Shown here: piece after piece, positions 6,485 to 14,742 of the stretch | Position numbering within the stretch: position 1 is the stretch's first letter | How the letters are laid out: every line of letters starts with the position of its first letter | Assembly: GCA_031549325.1 (NCBI GenBank) | Contig: JAVBQA010000029.1 | Span: 1-19,381, forward strand | Length of the DNA: 19,381 nt | Source: JAJDGF01 sp031549325 | GTDB lineage: Bacteria > Bacillota > Clostridia > Christensenellales > Aristaeellaceae | Direction of reading: 5' to 3' | Translations under genes and position numbers: made by a program | The notes under the pieces: generated by a model | What the model saw: the letters and a program-made list of their open reading frames with translations, nothing else | The model's database searches: none | What the model was told of the DNA's origin: nothing

Positions 6485-8841
6485 CCTGTGCTGGGCCACG
6501 ATTCCAGAAAAGAGGTAAACTCTTCCGCCGGCATTGGTTTCGCAAAGACGTAGCCCTGTATCGCATCGCAGCCCATTGCGCGGAGCTGTTCCACCTGGGC
6601 CGCCTCCTCCACGCCCTCGGCTACCGTCTTCATATCCAGGGCCTTTGCCATCGCGATGATGTTTCTCACAAGTTCCTGGCCGCGCTCCGCGTCGTTGCCA
6701 TATTGGAAGAACAGCCGATCCAGCTTCAAAATGTCCACATGAATGGATTTGAGAATGTTCAGGGAGGAGTAGCCCGAACCGAAATCGTCTACCGAGCACA
6801 GGAAGCCGTTGTGTTTGCACTCCAGCACGATCTGCCGGAACAGCGCGTGGTCCGCGAAGATGTGGCTCTCCGTAAATTCCAGTTCAATGCGGTTGGCGGG
6901 GATGCCATGGCGTTCCCGGATTTCGGTGTAGGTTCTCATGAAGTCCGGGCGCATCAGGCCGAGCCGCGAGACGTTGACGGACAGCACGTAGTCGGGCAGC
7001 TTGCCATCCATAACGCTTTGCTTGTAATAGCGGCACGCCTGCTCGAAGATGTGCCTGTCGAGCTTGACGATGAAACCGTTCTTCTCGAACAGCTCGATGA
7101 AGCGGCCGGGGGAGATTAGCCCCTTGTCCGGAGAATCCCAGCGGACCAGCGCTTCCGCGCCAAGGATGCGGTTGCTCTCTTGGATGCCGATCTTGGGCTG
7201 CAAGTAGACCTGGAACTCGCCGCTCTCGAGCGCGACCTCCATCCTGCTCTCCACTTCCGCCTCCCACAGCGCCTGCTCGCGGATCTCGTTGGTATAAAAG
7301 CAGAACCGCAGCGAACCGGCCGCACGCTTCACATTGTCCAGCGCGGCAGCGGCGCGGTCGAGCATGTCGTTCAGCGCCAACACACCGTCCTGCGCGTCGA
7401 TTGCGTAAGCGCCTCCGTATAGTTCCGCCTTGTAGCCCGCTGAAAACGTACTGGGGAACACGGCCAGGTGCTGGGCGGCGCTCTCGAATTGCTGCTCGAT
7501 CTCCTGGCGGCTTTGGTATCTGCGCAGCGCGACAAACGTGTCTTCCCCGATGCGGCAGCAGGCTTCCCCGTCCTGCGAAATCATCTGCTGAAAGTCGGCG
7601 CGATACTTGAGCAGTTGGGTCCCCACGTCTCGCCCGAAGAGGTCGTTGATATACTTGAAGCGCCTGATGTCGCTGTAGCATATTGCGTAGCGCGCGCCCT
7701 TGGTGTTTTTCAAGATCTCCTCCGCATCAAGCAAAAACTTCTGATAATTCTCGTGGCCGGTCACGGGATCGATAAACGCGATCCGCTCCAGCGCCTCGCG
7801 GTTTTTGTTGTTCATCTTCAGGATCAGCAGGATAAAAAAGATGAAGACGGCAGCGGATAAGCTTACAGTGATGATGGAGCCCGTCGTTGCGCCTTTCACG
7901 CCCGCGCTGACCATATTCTCAGGCACCGCATAAAAAACGTGCCAGTCGTTGACGTCGAGGGGAGCGTAGGCGACCAGCCTGCTTTCGCCGTCGAACGATT
8001 CCACCAGATAACCCGCCGTTCGCGCCGCCAAATTGTCGATGATGCTTTGTTCAATGGCGACATCGATCGGCGTTTGCAGCTGAAAGATGTTCATTCCTAT
8101 GCCGAGCACAAGCGGACTATCAGACTTTACCACGTAGTTGCCCTTGCTGTCGATGATGTGCGCCAGACCTTCGCCCGCGTAGAGCGAGTGGTTGATGATC
8201 TTGCGTATTTCGCTCTCCGGGTCGGCCGCGAACAATACGCCTTCTATCCTGTGGGTTTTTCCATCATAGACCGGCACGGCATAATAATGGATGGGCTGTC
8301 CGCTTATCGGATCGTGGCGCGCCTTGCTCATTACGTTTTCACCGGCCAAGGCGCAGGCGATGAAGTCGTCGCCGGACAGATCCGCTCGGTGCTCCCTGTT
8401 GTATTTGTCGATCCATACCGCTTGCCCGCTCTTTTCGGCAAAACCGATCTGCACGTAGGCGTTGTGCGCGCCGAGGCCATCGATGAGCGCGTGCAGCACC
8501 ACATCCTCTTCGAGCAGGTTTCGGTCCTGCGCGACGACGGCCGCCACCTTCAGCGTGTCAAATTCCTCCTGAATGTGCTCTTCGACGGCGAACTTGGTTT
8601 GCTGGATGGCCTGCTGAATGTGTCCGATGGTGTCCGCCCTTCGCAGGTGGGCGTTGTAAAAGACCAGTGCAATGCCGCAGGCGAAATAGAGCAGGCAAAC
8701 GGCCATCGCTGCCGCATAAATGTGATTGACGCGCACCAGGCAGATCATCTTGTGGGCGCCGCGCACACCAAGACAATCGAGATCAACGGGTGCGCGAAGG
8801 CCCCCTTTGACGGGCCGATTTGCACGCATCACCGCATTCAC
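6466..8841 (-). CDS. Membrane CACHE-like/GGDEF(degenerate)/EAL c-di-GMP phosphodiesterase
   Basis: This is a 791-residue membrane protein of the c-di-GMP signalling class. A first transmembrane helix (about 37-61) and a second (about 320-345) flank an extracytoplasmic region of about 250 residues that looks like a double CACHE sensor. Then come a GGDEF domain (about 355-510) and an EAL domain (about 535-785). The GGDEF active site reads GEDTF (432-436), so cyclase activity is unlikely. The EAL domain keeps GAEALVRW (E563), NVS, ELEFTES, DDFGSGYSSL, LKLDR and AEGVEE, as in active phosphodiesterases that cleave c-di-GMP to pGpG. The GTG start at 8841 has AAGGA about 7 nt upstream; ATG at 8829 or 8748 are alternatives. 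The last residues, GYTNEK, and the TAG stop lie in the palindromic element. Confidence 0.88.
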   Translation of the reverse strand: MNAVMRANRPVKGGLRAPVDLDCLGVRGAHKMICLVRVNHIYAAAMAVCLLYFACGIALVFYNAHLRRADTIGHIQQAIQQTKFAVEEHIQEEFDTLKVAAVVAQDRNLLEEDVVLHALIDGLGAHNAYVQIGFAEKSGQAVWIDKYNREHRADLSGDDFIACALAGENVMSKARHDPISGQPIHYYAVPVYDGKTHRIEGVLFAADPESEIRKIINHSLYAGEGLAHIIDSKGNYVVKSDSPLVLGIGMNIFQLQTPIDVAIEQSIIDNLAARTAGYLVESFDGESRLVAYAPLDVNDWHVFYAVPENMVSAGVKGATTGSIITVSLSAAVFIFFILLILKMNNKNREALERIAFIDPVTGHENYQKFLLDAEEILKNTKGARYAICYSDIRRFKYINDLFGRDVGTQLLKYRADFQQMISQDGEACCRIGEDTFVALRRYQSRQEIEQQFESAAQHLAVFPSTFSAGYKAELYGGAYAIDAQDGVLALNDMLDRAAAALDNVKRAAGSLRFCFYTNEIREQALWEAEVESRMEVALESGEFQVYLQPKIGIQESNRILGAEALVRWDSPDKGLISPGRFIELFEKNGFIVKLDRHIFEQACRYYKQSVMDGKLPDYVLSVNVSRLGLMRPDFMRTYTEIRERHGIPANRIELEFTESHIFADHALFRQIVLECKHNGFLCSVDDFGSGYSSLNILKSIHVDILKLDRLFFQYGNDAERGQELVRNIIAMAKALDMKTVAEGVEEAAQVEQLRAMGCDAIQGYVFAKPMPAEEFTSFLESWPSTGYTNEK

Positions 8842-9181
8842 CAGCTTTCCTTCGCATACCTACCGCAGGGGGTGACGGCTCTGCACCCTCATGTGACCAT
8901 CGGGAACCGGACGCGCCATTCCTGTCTCCATGTCGGCGCATGCCGCCTCTTCATGAATAAGCATTTCCATGGGAGATGGTGAATCCCAGCAAATCGGCGC
9001 GTCGAATGTGCGCCGTTGCCATCGCCCGGCTGAAGTCGCGATGAACGCCGCCCCGTTGCCTTCGCCCAGATCCGGTGTTCGGCGCGCCCGCGCATTTCCG
9101 TTCTGTGCGGTGTCGGCCTAAGCTGCATGATTGTGCGGTCAACGCGCTTTGCGGGAAGGCCTTAAAAAGATGCAACAATGT
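8842..9181. other. Divergent intergenic region, no gene seen
   Basis: These 340 nt separate the EAL gene (minus) from the AgrC-like gene (plus). I found no ORF with a ribosome site, no RNA gene and no convincing sigma-A promoter for the EAL gene. The stretch near 9160-9240 is AT-rich and contains the promoter of the plus-strand gene. The EAL gene may use an alternative sigma factor or a start that I cannot recognise. Confidence 0.5.
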
Positions 9182-9210
9182 TTGTACATAGATCAAAAAT
9201 GTGTTACAAT
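9182..9210 (+). promoter_or_regulatory. Promoter of the AgrC-like kinase gene
   Basis: TTGTAC (9182-9187, weak), 17 bp and TACAAT (9205-9210) with a TGT extension before the -10 form a plausible promoter. TTGTA and TACAA at its two ends are complementary, so the promoter is itself a loose palindrome that a regulator could bind. The predicted start near 9217 leaves a leader of about 176 nt. Confidence 0.55.
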
Positions 9211-9241
9211 GATAAATGCGCGGTTTAAAAATAAGGTAAAT

Positions 9242-9299
9242 TGCCAATAAAGCGGAGAGTGTCCGAAATCGGCTATCCATTTCCGTGGATTCTTTGGCA
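9242..9299 (+). promoter_or_regulatory. Candidate structured leader (three-way junction)
   Basis: In the leader, TGCCA (9242-9246) plus AAG (9250-9252) can pair with CTTTGGCA (9292-9299). Inside that stem are two hairpins: CCG/CGG (9263-9265, 9270-9272) and ATCCA/TGGAT (9275-9279, 9286-9290). Together they make a compact three-way junction. It does not match any riboswitch consensus that I recognise, and short stems like these can arise by chance. Confidence 0.3.
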
Positions 9300-9392
9300 T
9301 GCCCGATCGGATTCCAGGCTGCCGCCGATTCGTTTGTCGACCCGGGTGGTCGGTTCGAAGCATTTGTACGAATGAAGAAAACGAGGTGTGAC

Positions 9393-10760
9393 ATGGACGC
9401 TCCAAATTTGCCCGCAGCGGGCAACATCATGCTGGATGTTGTGCTTTGCGTGGCTTTTATCTATCAATTCGTGCTTATGTACATTAAATTCGGTCTGCAC
9501 TTGCGCATGAGCGAAGTGGCGCTGCCGGTCATCACAAGGGCGCTGTTTTCTTTGTTGTTGGGAGGGCTGGCGTTTTTCGGGGACTTTTTCAAGCTTGTGT
9601 TGGCCGAACGAACCGGCATGACGTCGCTGACGCCGCTCTTCTCCTCCCTGCCGGGCGTGGTGATCACCATCACAATATGGGTGTACTTCGTCAAATCGCT
9701 CAAGTTCAGGCCGCTGCTCGCGCTGGAGATTTCCGTTTATACCTACCTCTTTTTTCAGACGGCTTCCGGCGCGACCAGGCTGGTCAGCGCGGTGTTCTTT
9801 GCGCAGGATCCCACGGCGGTCGATTATCAGAAGTATCTGGCGGTGTATGCAATCAATTTCCTGGTTTCGATTGGCATCTATTCAGCGATGCACTATGTCC
9901 TTGAGCATAAGCCGAATCTGCTGATTGTGAGGGGCATGAATAACCACATATCGGGGAGAAGCGGCGCTTTCGCCGTTTTTCAGCTGGTTTTTATCTACAT
10001 ATGCGCGGCTCTGGTCATGATTCTGATCCCCAAAACGATCGCCGGCAGCACGGTCAGCCTGATCATGCTGGCGCTGTTTTCCGCGTTTTCCATCACCCTG
10101 AACAGCAACCGCTACGCGCAGGCCGAGATCCAGGACAAGGAGAAACAAGTGGAATCGATGCTGAAAAGCCTGGATCAGTTCAGCTCCATCAAGCATGATT
10201 TTTACAATATCCTGCAAACCTACAACGGGTACTTTGAAATCGGCGATCTGGAGGCATGCAGGCGATACCATCAGTCGCTGGTCGACATGACCACCGCTGC
10301 CGGAGATTTGCTGGACCTAAGCCGCCGCGCCGCAGAGCATCCGGCGCTTGTCGCGCTGCTGCTCAACAAACATGAGCGCGCCGAGGGCCTGAACATCCAT
10401 CTGAGCATTTCCCTGAATTGTTCCCTTTCCGGGCTCGCCATCAATGACTTCGACATCTGCCGGATTGTCTCGTGCTTATTGGACAACGCAATTGAGGCGG
10501 CGGCCGAATCCAAGGAAAGGCGAGCATCCTTTGCCATCGAACAGGATGCCGGCCGTTCAAAGCGGATCACCATCATCAATAACTCCGTTGCGCCGATTGA
10601 TGTGCGCAACGCATACATGTCCGGCTTCACCAGCAAGAATGGGCACAAGGGCATCGGGCTCGCCAATGCGAAAAAGATCATTGAGCGCTATCCGCCCTGC
10701 ACGCTGCAGCTGTACAGCGTCAGCAATGAGGTCGTCGCCGTGCTCGAACTGGGCAAATGA
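9393..10760 (+). CDS. AgrC-like sensor histidine kinase (HPK10/GHKL)
   Basis: This 455-residue membrane sensor kinase resembles quorum-sensing kinases of the AgrC/ComD type, which detect peptides outside the cell. The first 215 or so residues hold about six hydrophobic segments. A dimerisation helix follows, with SIKHDFYNIL as the phosphoacceptor box (H268, with the HD..N pattern of HPK10). The ATPase part has LLDNAIEAA (N box, N365) and KNGHKGIGLANAKKIIERYP (G box). I chose ATG 9393 because GAGG lies 6 nt upstream; in-frame starts at 9372 or 9285 lack a ribosome site. The usual partners, a LytTR response regulator and a peptide precursor with its AgrB-type processing enzyme, are absent, so this is an orphan kinase here. 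The ligand is unknown. Confidence 0.82.
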   Translation: MDAPNLPAAGNIMLDVVLCVAFIYQFVLMYIKFGLHLRMSEVALPVITRALFSLLLGGLAFFGDFFKLVLAERTGMTSLTPLFSSLPGVVITITIWVYFVKSLKFRPLLALEISVYTYLFFQTASGATRLVSAVFFAQDPTAVDYQKYLAVYAINFLVSIGIYSAMHYVLEHKPNLLIVRGMNNHISGRSGAFAVFQLVFIYICAALVMILIPKTIAGSTVSLIMLALFSAFSITLNSNRYAQAEIQDKEKQVESMLKSLDQFSSIKHDFYNILQTYNGYFEIGDLEACRRYHQSLVDMTTAAGDLLDLSRRAAEHPALVALLLNKHERAEGLNIHLSISLNCSLSGLAINDFDICRIVSCLLDNAIEAAAESKERRASFAIEQDAGRSKRITIINNSVAPIDVRNAYMSGFTSKNGHKGIGLANAKKIIERYPPCTLQLYSVSNEVVAVLELGK

Positions 10761-10829
10761 GGGCGCGTCCATGCGTGCGCGCCTAGGCGAGATGAATCGA
10801 TCATGGCGGGCCCTCAGCAAACAGAAGAA

Positions 10830-10856
10830 CCCCGCCCGCCTTTTCGGCGGACGGGG
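10830..10856 (-). terminator. Terminator of the ABC transporter operon
   Basis: An 11-bp GC-rich stem with one mismatch (10830-10840 with 10846-10856) has a 5-nt loop. Read on the minus strand it is followed by TTCTTCTGTTT, as in an intrinsic terminator. It lies about 150 nt beyond the permease stop. On the plus strand no T run follows, so it would stop AgrC-like transcripts less well. Confidence 0.6.
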
Positions 10857-11006
10857 CGATGGGTATGCGATCTGCGGGGGCGGGCGTTCAACCACTCGCT
10901 TTACCGCACTCGGCGCCTATCCGGCTTGCAAGGCACGTTGCCCGACCAGCTTAGCGCCAGCTGAAACAAGCGCGTCAGGTCGTTCCATGATGGCCGGATC
11001 GAGCAG

Positions 11007-13259
11007 TTATTCCGCGCCGGCCTTCAGCGCCTCGCTCATGGGCACTTTGGCGAGCTTTTTGGCGCACAGCAGCTTGGTCAGCTGGTACACACCCAGGATG
11101 ATGACAAAGCTGACGAGCATCCAGAGGGGGCTCAGGATCATGGGAAGTGCCAGGTTGATCATCTCGCCCAGGTAGCCGTACATCGCGTTGGCGGTGAGCG
11201 TCATCAGCGGCACGCCGAGCAGGAAGCCCAGGATCACCACCGGCGTGGAGCTGCTGAGGATCAGCGAGGCGAGTTCCCGCTGGCGGTAGCCAAACACCTT
11301 CATCAGCGAGATGGTCTGGCGGCTCTCGTCGATCATCAGAGAGGTGACCAGGAAGATGATCACCGCGCCCATCAAAGCGGCGATGACCGTGATAAACAGC
11401 ACCATCGCCATCATCGGCAGCGCGATGTCGTCCATGGCGGAGGACAGGTTTGCCAGATCCTTCACGCCCGACAGGCGCGTGTCTTCGATGGGCAACTGGC
11501 GATCCGAGAACAATCCGGAGTAACTGCCCTCGGGCAAACCGGCCATGGCGTTGAATCGCGTCAGCGGCATGAACACCATCTGTCCTGCGTAGGTCTCCGC
11601 GATGCCCTGTACCGTCAGCGCGTGGGTCTGGCCGTCCAGTTTGTTCACAAAGCGGAGCTGGTCTCCCGCGCGCAGATTCAGCCTTTGCGCGAGGGGGGAG
11701 GTGACGTTGACCTGGGCGGTGGGAAGCGCGACGCCATGAGCGTCTTTCAGCGCGACGCTGTGCGAATCCTCCGGGATTCCGGTGACGTAAAACTCCAGGT
11801 TTTCGCGGCCGTCCGCGTAGCAGCGCATGGCGTTGAACGGTTCCGCGCCATCGGGCGCAGCGCCCTGCTGGAGGGACTTGAAGGAATACTCGTATGCGAA
11901 GCGATACACGTCGTTCGCGCTGCCGCCCAGCAGGGTGTTCATCGAGTGGTTGATCGTGAACCCGAACAGCAGCAGCGCCGACGCGCCCGTGACGCCGATC
12001 AGCAGGAACAGCAGCCTGGGGAGGCTTCGAAGCTGCGCGCGCAGCCGGAACCGGGTCTGAAACCGGAACCGGTCCAGCGGAATGCCGCGCTCCAGGCGGC
12101 CGGTCTTCGCCTCCTGCTCGTCGCCCTTCATCAGCTCTGCCGCGGTTTTGCCCAGCTCGTTTCGCACCACGAGAAAGCTGGCCAGCCCCAGAATCAGCGA
12201 GGGCAGCAGCACCGCGGCCAGCGCGTTCCAGGGCATCGGGTCGATGGGGCCGACGGGCACGTTGTAATAGCTGGTCAGCATGGCGTTGACGATTGGAGCG
12301 ATCAGCGGCAGACCCAGCGCGGCGCCCAGTGCGCCGCCCAACAGCGCCAGCAGCAATGGCAGCGCCATGTAGTGGCGAATCAGCTCGCGCCGCCGATATC
12401 CCAGCGCGTACAGTGTGCCGATCGTGGCGGCGTCGGCGCGGATCGTGCGCCAGATGATGACGCTGATGATCAGGCAGCACAGCAAAAACATCGCCACCGG
12501 CATGGGAATGCTCATGGCCTTCAGCCCGGTAATGGACGCCCAAGCCATGCGGATGCGCTTGTTGTTCATGGCGTCTACCCAGTCGGACAGCTCGTAGCCG
12601 CCGTTTGTGAGCAGTTTGTGCAGGTTCGCGGTCTGCTGATTCAGGTTCGAGCGGTCTTGAAACCGTGCGCAATAGACCGTCCGCGTCTCCGGCCAATCCG
12701 CCATGTCGGCGTCCGCGATCACGCCCACGCCGAACCCGGAGGGCGGCATCACGTCGTAAATGTTCTTCAGCGCGTAGACATAATGGGGCAGGGAGACGCT
12801 GCCCTTCACCACGAGGCGCGCGCCGTCCGCCTCGATGGTGTCGCCGACTTTGATGGCGTGCATGGCCATGAAGTATGGATCCAGCAGCACGTCGCCGGGC
12901 TGGCCGAGGCCCGATCCGTCGCGCACGGCGGGCAGGTTGATCTTTGCGCAGGGGGAGAGAAGCCGAAGCGGCGCGCCGCCCGGCAGCGAGACGTCCACAT
13001 ATTGATAGCGGTCAATCCACGCGCCGCTGCCCGCTTCCAGTGCCCCGACATCCGAGACGGGGACATCGGTCATGAACGACACATCCTCCTGCAGGTGGCT
13101 GTCCGCAAACCCGCTCACCATGGCGTCCATGTTCAGCGACGCGCCGCGGGCCACCACGAACAGGAAGCTGCCCAGCAGGATCAGCGCCAGCACGCCGGTG
13201 TAGCGGCCCTTGTTTTCCATCCATGTGCGCAGGACACGACGGTTCAGCGCCATTACCAT
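11007..13259 (-). CDS. ABC transporter permease, duplicated FtsX domains
   Basis: This is a 750-residue permease of the MacB/LolCE (type VII) superfamily, the membrane half of an ABC system likely to expel or extract a substrate such as a peptide, drug or lipid. The helix plan is 1+3+1+3: one near residues 18-38 before a large outside domain, three from about 255 to 380, one near 435-455 before a second outside domain, and three at about 640-735. The outside domains fit two FtsX/MacB repeats. The start overlaps the stop of the ATPase gene (ATGGTAATGG): either ATG 13259 or, with TAATG coupling, ATG 13253. An AAGGA ribosome site is shared. A terminator follows about 150 nt downstream. The substrate is not evident. 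Confidence 0.88.
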   Translation of the reverse strand: MVMALNRRVLRTWMENKGRYTGVLALILLGSFLFVVARGASLNMDAMVSGFADSHLQEDVSFMTDVPVSDVGALEAGSGAWIDRYQYVDVSLPGGAPLRLLSPCAKINLPAVRDGSGLGQPGDVLLDPYFMAMHAIKVGDTIEADGARLVVKGSVSLPHYVYALKNIYDVMPPSGFGVGVIADADMADWPETRTVYCARFQDRSNLNQQTANLHKLLTNGGYELSDWVDAMNNKRIRMAWASITGLKAMSIPMPVAMFLLCCLIISVIIWRTIRADAATIGTLYALGYRRRELIRHYMALPLLLALLGGALGAALGLPLIAPIVNAMLTSYYNVPVGPIDPMPWNALAAVLLPSLILGLASFLVVRNELGKTAAELMKGDEQEAKTGRLERGIPLDRFRFQTRFRLRAQLRSLPRLLFLLIGVTGASALLLFGFTINHSMNTLLGGSANDVYRFAYEYSFKSLQQGAAPDGAEPFNAMRCYADGRENLEFYVTGIPEDSHSVALKDAHGVALPTAQVNVTSPLAQRLNLRAGDQLRFVNKLDGQTHALTVQGIAETYAGQMVFMPLTRFNAMAGLPEGSYSGLFSDRQLPIEDTRLSGVKDLANLSSAMDDIALPMMAMVLFITVIAALMGAVIIFLVTSLMIDESRQTISLMKVFGYRQRELASLILSSSTPVVILGFLLGVPLMTLTANAMYGYLGEMINLALPMILSPLWMLVSFVIILGVYQLTKLLCAKKLAKVPMSEALKAGAE

Positions 13260-13951
13260 TCAATCCTTTCCGCGGGCACAGTCTCGGCGTTGCGGGTGGA
13301 CTCGATGATTTCGCCGTCGCGCAACCGGAACACCACATGTGCCATGCCGGCGATGGCGCTGTTGTGGGTGATCATCAGCAGCGTGGTGCCAAACGATTCG
13401 TTGACCCGCTGCAGCAACGCCAGCACGCCCCGGGACGTGGCGAAGTCCAGCGCGCCGGTGGGCTCATCGCACAGCAGCAGCGAGGGGTTTTTGACCACCG
13501 CCCGCGCGATGGACACCCGCTGCTGTTCACCGCCCGACAGTTCGCGGGGGAACCGGCCCTGCTTGTCCGAAAGCCCTACGGCGTCCAGCACCTCACTCAG
13601 CTTCAGCGGGTTTTTGCTGATGTGCTGCACGACCTCGATGTTTTCGGCAACGGTCAGATTGGGCACCAGATTGTAAAACTGAAACACGAACCCGATCTTG
13701 TCCCGACGGTACTCGGTGAGCTGATCATCGCTCAGCCCGCTCACGAGCGTTCCGTCCACGCTCACCTCTCCGGAGTCCGCCCGGTCCACGCCGCCGATGA
13801 TGTTCATCAGCGTGGACTTGCCCGAACCAGAAGGCCCCAGGATGACGCCGATCTTGCCCTTGGGAAGCGTCAGGTCCACGCCCTTGAGCACTGACGTGGT
13901 CACTTCGCCGCTGCAATAGCTCTTTGCCAGGTTTTCCGTGCGGATGAACAC
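13253..13951 (-). CDS. ABC transporter ATP-binding protein (LolD/MacB type)
   Basis: This 232-residue ATPase drives the permease encoded next to it. All motifs are intact: Walker A GPSGSGKST (39-47), Q loop (Q91) in FVFQFYNL, signature LSGGEQQR (138-145), Walker B LLLCDEPTGALD (158-169) and the H loop (H196) in MITHN. The length and the signature are those of the LolD/MacB/YknY group that pairs with FtsX-type permeases. The start is GTG at 13949-13951, three nt after the TetR stop, with GGGGTG about 8 nt upstream. No in-frame ATG lies near it. The stop TAA overlaps the permease start, so translation of the two is coupled. Confidence 0.93.
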   Translation of the reverse strand: MFIRTENLAKSYCSGEVTTSVLKGVDLTLPKGKIGVILGPSGSGKSTLMNIIGGVDRADSGEVSVDGTLVSGLSDDQLTEYRRDKIGFVFQFYNLVPNLTVAENIEVVQHISKNPLKLSEVLDAVGLSDKQGRFPRELSGGEQQRVSIARAVVKNPSLLLCDEPTGALDFATSRGVLALLQRVNESFGTTLLMITHNSAIAGMAHVVFRLRDGEIIESTRNAETVPAERIEW

Positions 13952-13954
13952 CCT

Positions 13955-14581
13955 TCAACACCCCATTCCGTTCTTTAGCAGATCCAGCATCTGATCGAGT
14001 TCGCGTTGCATCGCTGCGCTCCAGGCAGTGGGGTCCGCCGCCGAGAAGTCGATGTATTTCGCCATCCAGCGGCGCTCAAACCGGTCTGTAACGCCCAAAA
14101 AGTATTCCTTCAGCAGCTCCTCATCCAGTCCCTTGCGCACGGCGCCCCGGGCGATGCCGTTTCGGATCAGCTTTCGCACATAGCCGTCGGCCACTTCGTA
14201 CATGCCCCGCATGGTTTCGTCCAGCAGCCCCGGCTCGCGCGTCATCACCTGCATAAACAGCGCCAGCTCGTGCTCCTCACGCATGACCTGGACCTTGCTC
14301 ACCGTCTCGTGAAAGTAGGCGAACACATCCATGTCGTCGGTGGGCGCGCGCTGATCCAGCTTGCGCATGATCAGATCCAGCCCCCATTGCGCGCAATACA
14401 GGAAGATCTCGCGCTTGTCATGAAAATACTGGTACATGCTGCCCTTGGCCACCTGCGCGCGTGCGGCGATATCCTCCACCTTTGCCCGCTCGAATCCATT
14501 CTGAATGAATTCGCTGACCGCCGCGCGCATGACGCGCTCCTGTTTTTTAGGCGGCAGCCGTGAGAATGTCTCGGTAGGCAT
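13955..14581 (-). CDS. TetR-family repressor of the ABC operon
   Basis: This 208-residue transcription regulator has an N-terminal helix-turn-helix of TetR type (about residues 15-63: AAVSEFIQNGFERAKVEDIA, then ARAQVAKGSMYQYFHDKREI) and a C-terminal helical ligand-binding part of usual length. The ATG at 14579-14581 has a strong GGAGAGGGGG site just upstream; the TTG at 14599 overlaps that site and is rejected. It is the first gene of an operon with the ATPase (3 nt gap) and permease. Two palindromes in its own promoter suggest that it represses itself and the transporter, with release by the transported compound or a relative. That regulatory link is inferred from the layout. Confidence 0.9.
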   Translation of the reverse strand: MPTETFSRLPPKKQERVMRAAVSEFIQNGFERAKVEDIAARAQVAKGSMYQYFHDKREIFLYCAQWGLDLIMRKLDQRAPTDDMDVFAYFHETVSKVQVMREEHELALFMQVMTREPGLLDETMRGMYEVADGYVRKLIRNGIARGAVRKGLDEELLKEYFLGVTDRFERRWMAKYIDFSAADPTAWSAAMQRELDQMLDLLKNGMGC

Positions 14582-14601
14582 GCCCTGCCCCCTCTCCAAA
14601 A

Positions 14602-14645
14602 TGACCTTACGGTCACATTATATGACTCAAAAGTCATTTTGTCAA
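14602..14645 (-). promoter_or_regulatory. Consensus promoter with two palindromic operators
   Basis: On the minus strand, perfect TTGACA (14640-14645), a 17-bp spacer and perfect TATAAT (14617-14622) drive tetR. One palindrome, ATGACT/AGTCAT (14622-14637, 4-nt centre), fills the -35/-10 spacer. The other, TGACC/GGTCA (14602-14615, 4-nt centre), covers the transcription start near 14610. Their centres are 21 bp apart, two helical turns, so two repressor dimers could bind the same face of the DNA. Confidence 0.85.
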
Positions 14646-14700
14646 CGGGACTTGCATTTATCTTTTCTTAGCACAGGCGGCCGGACATTAGCGGCGCATT

Positions 14701-14738
14701 ATCCCTTCCCGATGTACAATGGAAACGGGAGAAGGGAT
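14701..14738 (+). promoter_or_regulatory. Inverted repeat and possible -10 box before the potassium operon
   Basis: ATCCCTTCCCG (14701-14711) can pair with the complementary segment at 14726-14738 except for a 2-nt bulge; the loop is 14 nt. The right arm contains the ribosome site GAGAAGGG of the first gene. A possible -10, TACAAT (14715-14720), lies in the loop, but no good -35 is found 17 bp upstream. If transcription starts from that -10, the left arm is not in the RNA and the repeat would act on DNA; if it starts earlier, it could hide the ribosome site. Confidence 0.35.
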
Positions 14739-14742
14739 GAAG

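Noticed and set aside
8842..9181. Sigma-A promoter for the EAL gene
   Set aside because: No pair of boxes with acceptable match and spacing was found on the minus strand; only isolated TTGACC-like and TTGCAT-like hexamers.
9285..9392. N-terminal extension of the AgrC-like kinase from GTG 9285
   Set aside because: The extra residues are not hydrophobic, there is no ribosome site before 9285 or 9372, and GAGG sits correctly before 9393.
11622..13676. Long open frame on the plus strand opposite the ABC transporter genes
   Set aside because: It is a by-product of GC-rich codon use in the permease and ATPase genes: its composition is rich in Arg, Gln, His and Ala, it has no domain, and the opposite strand has clear family motifs.
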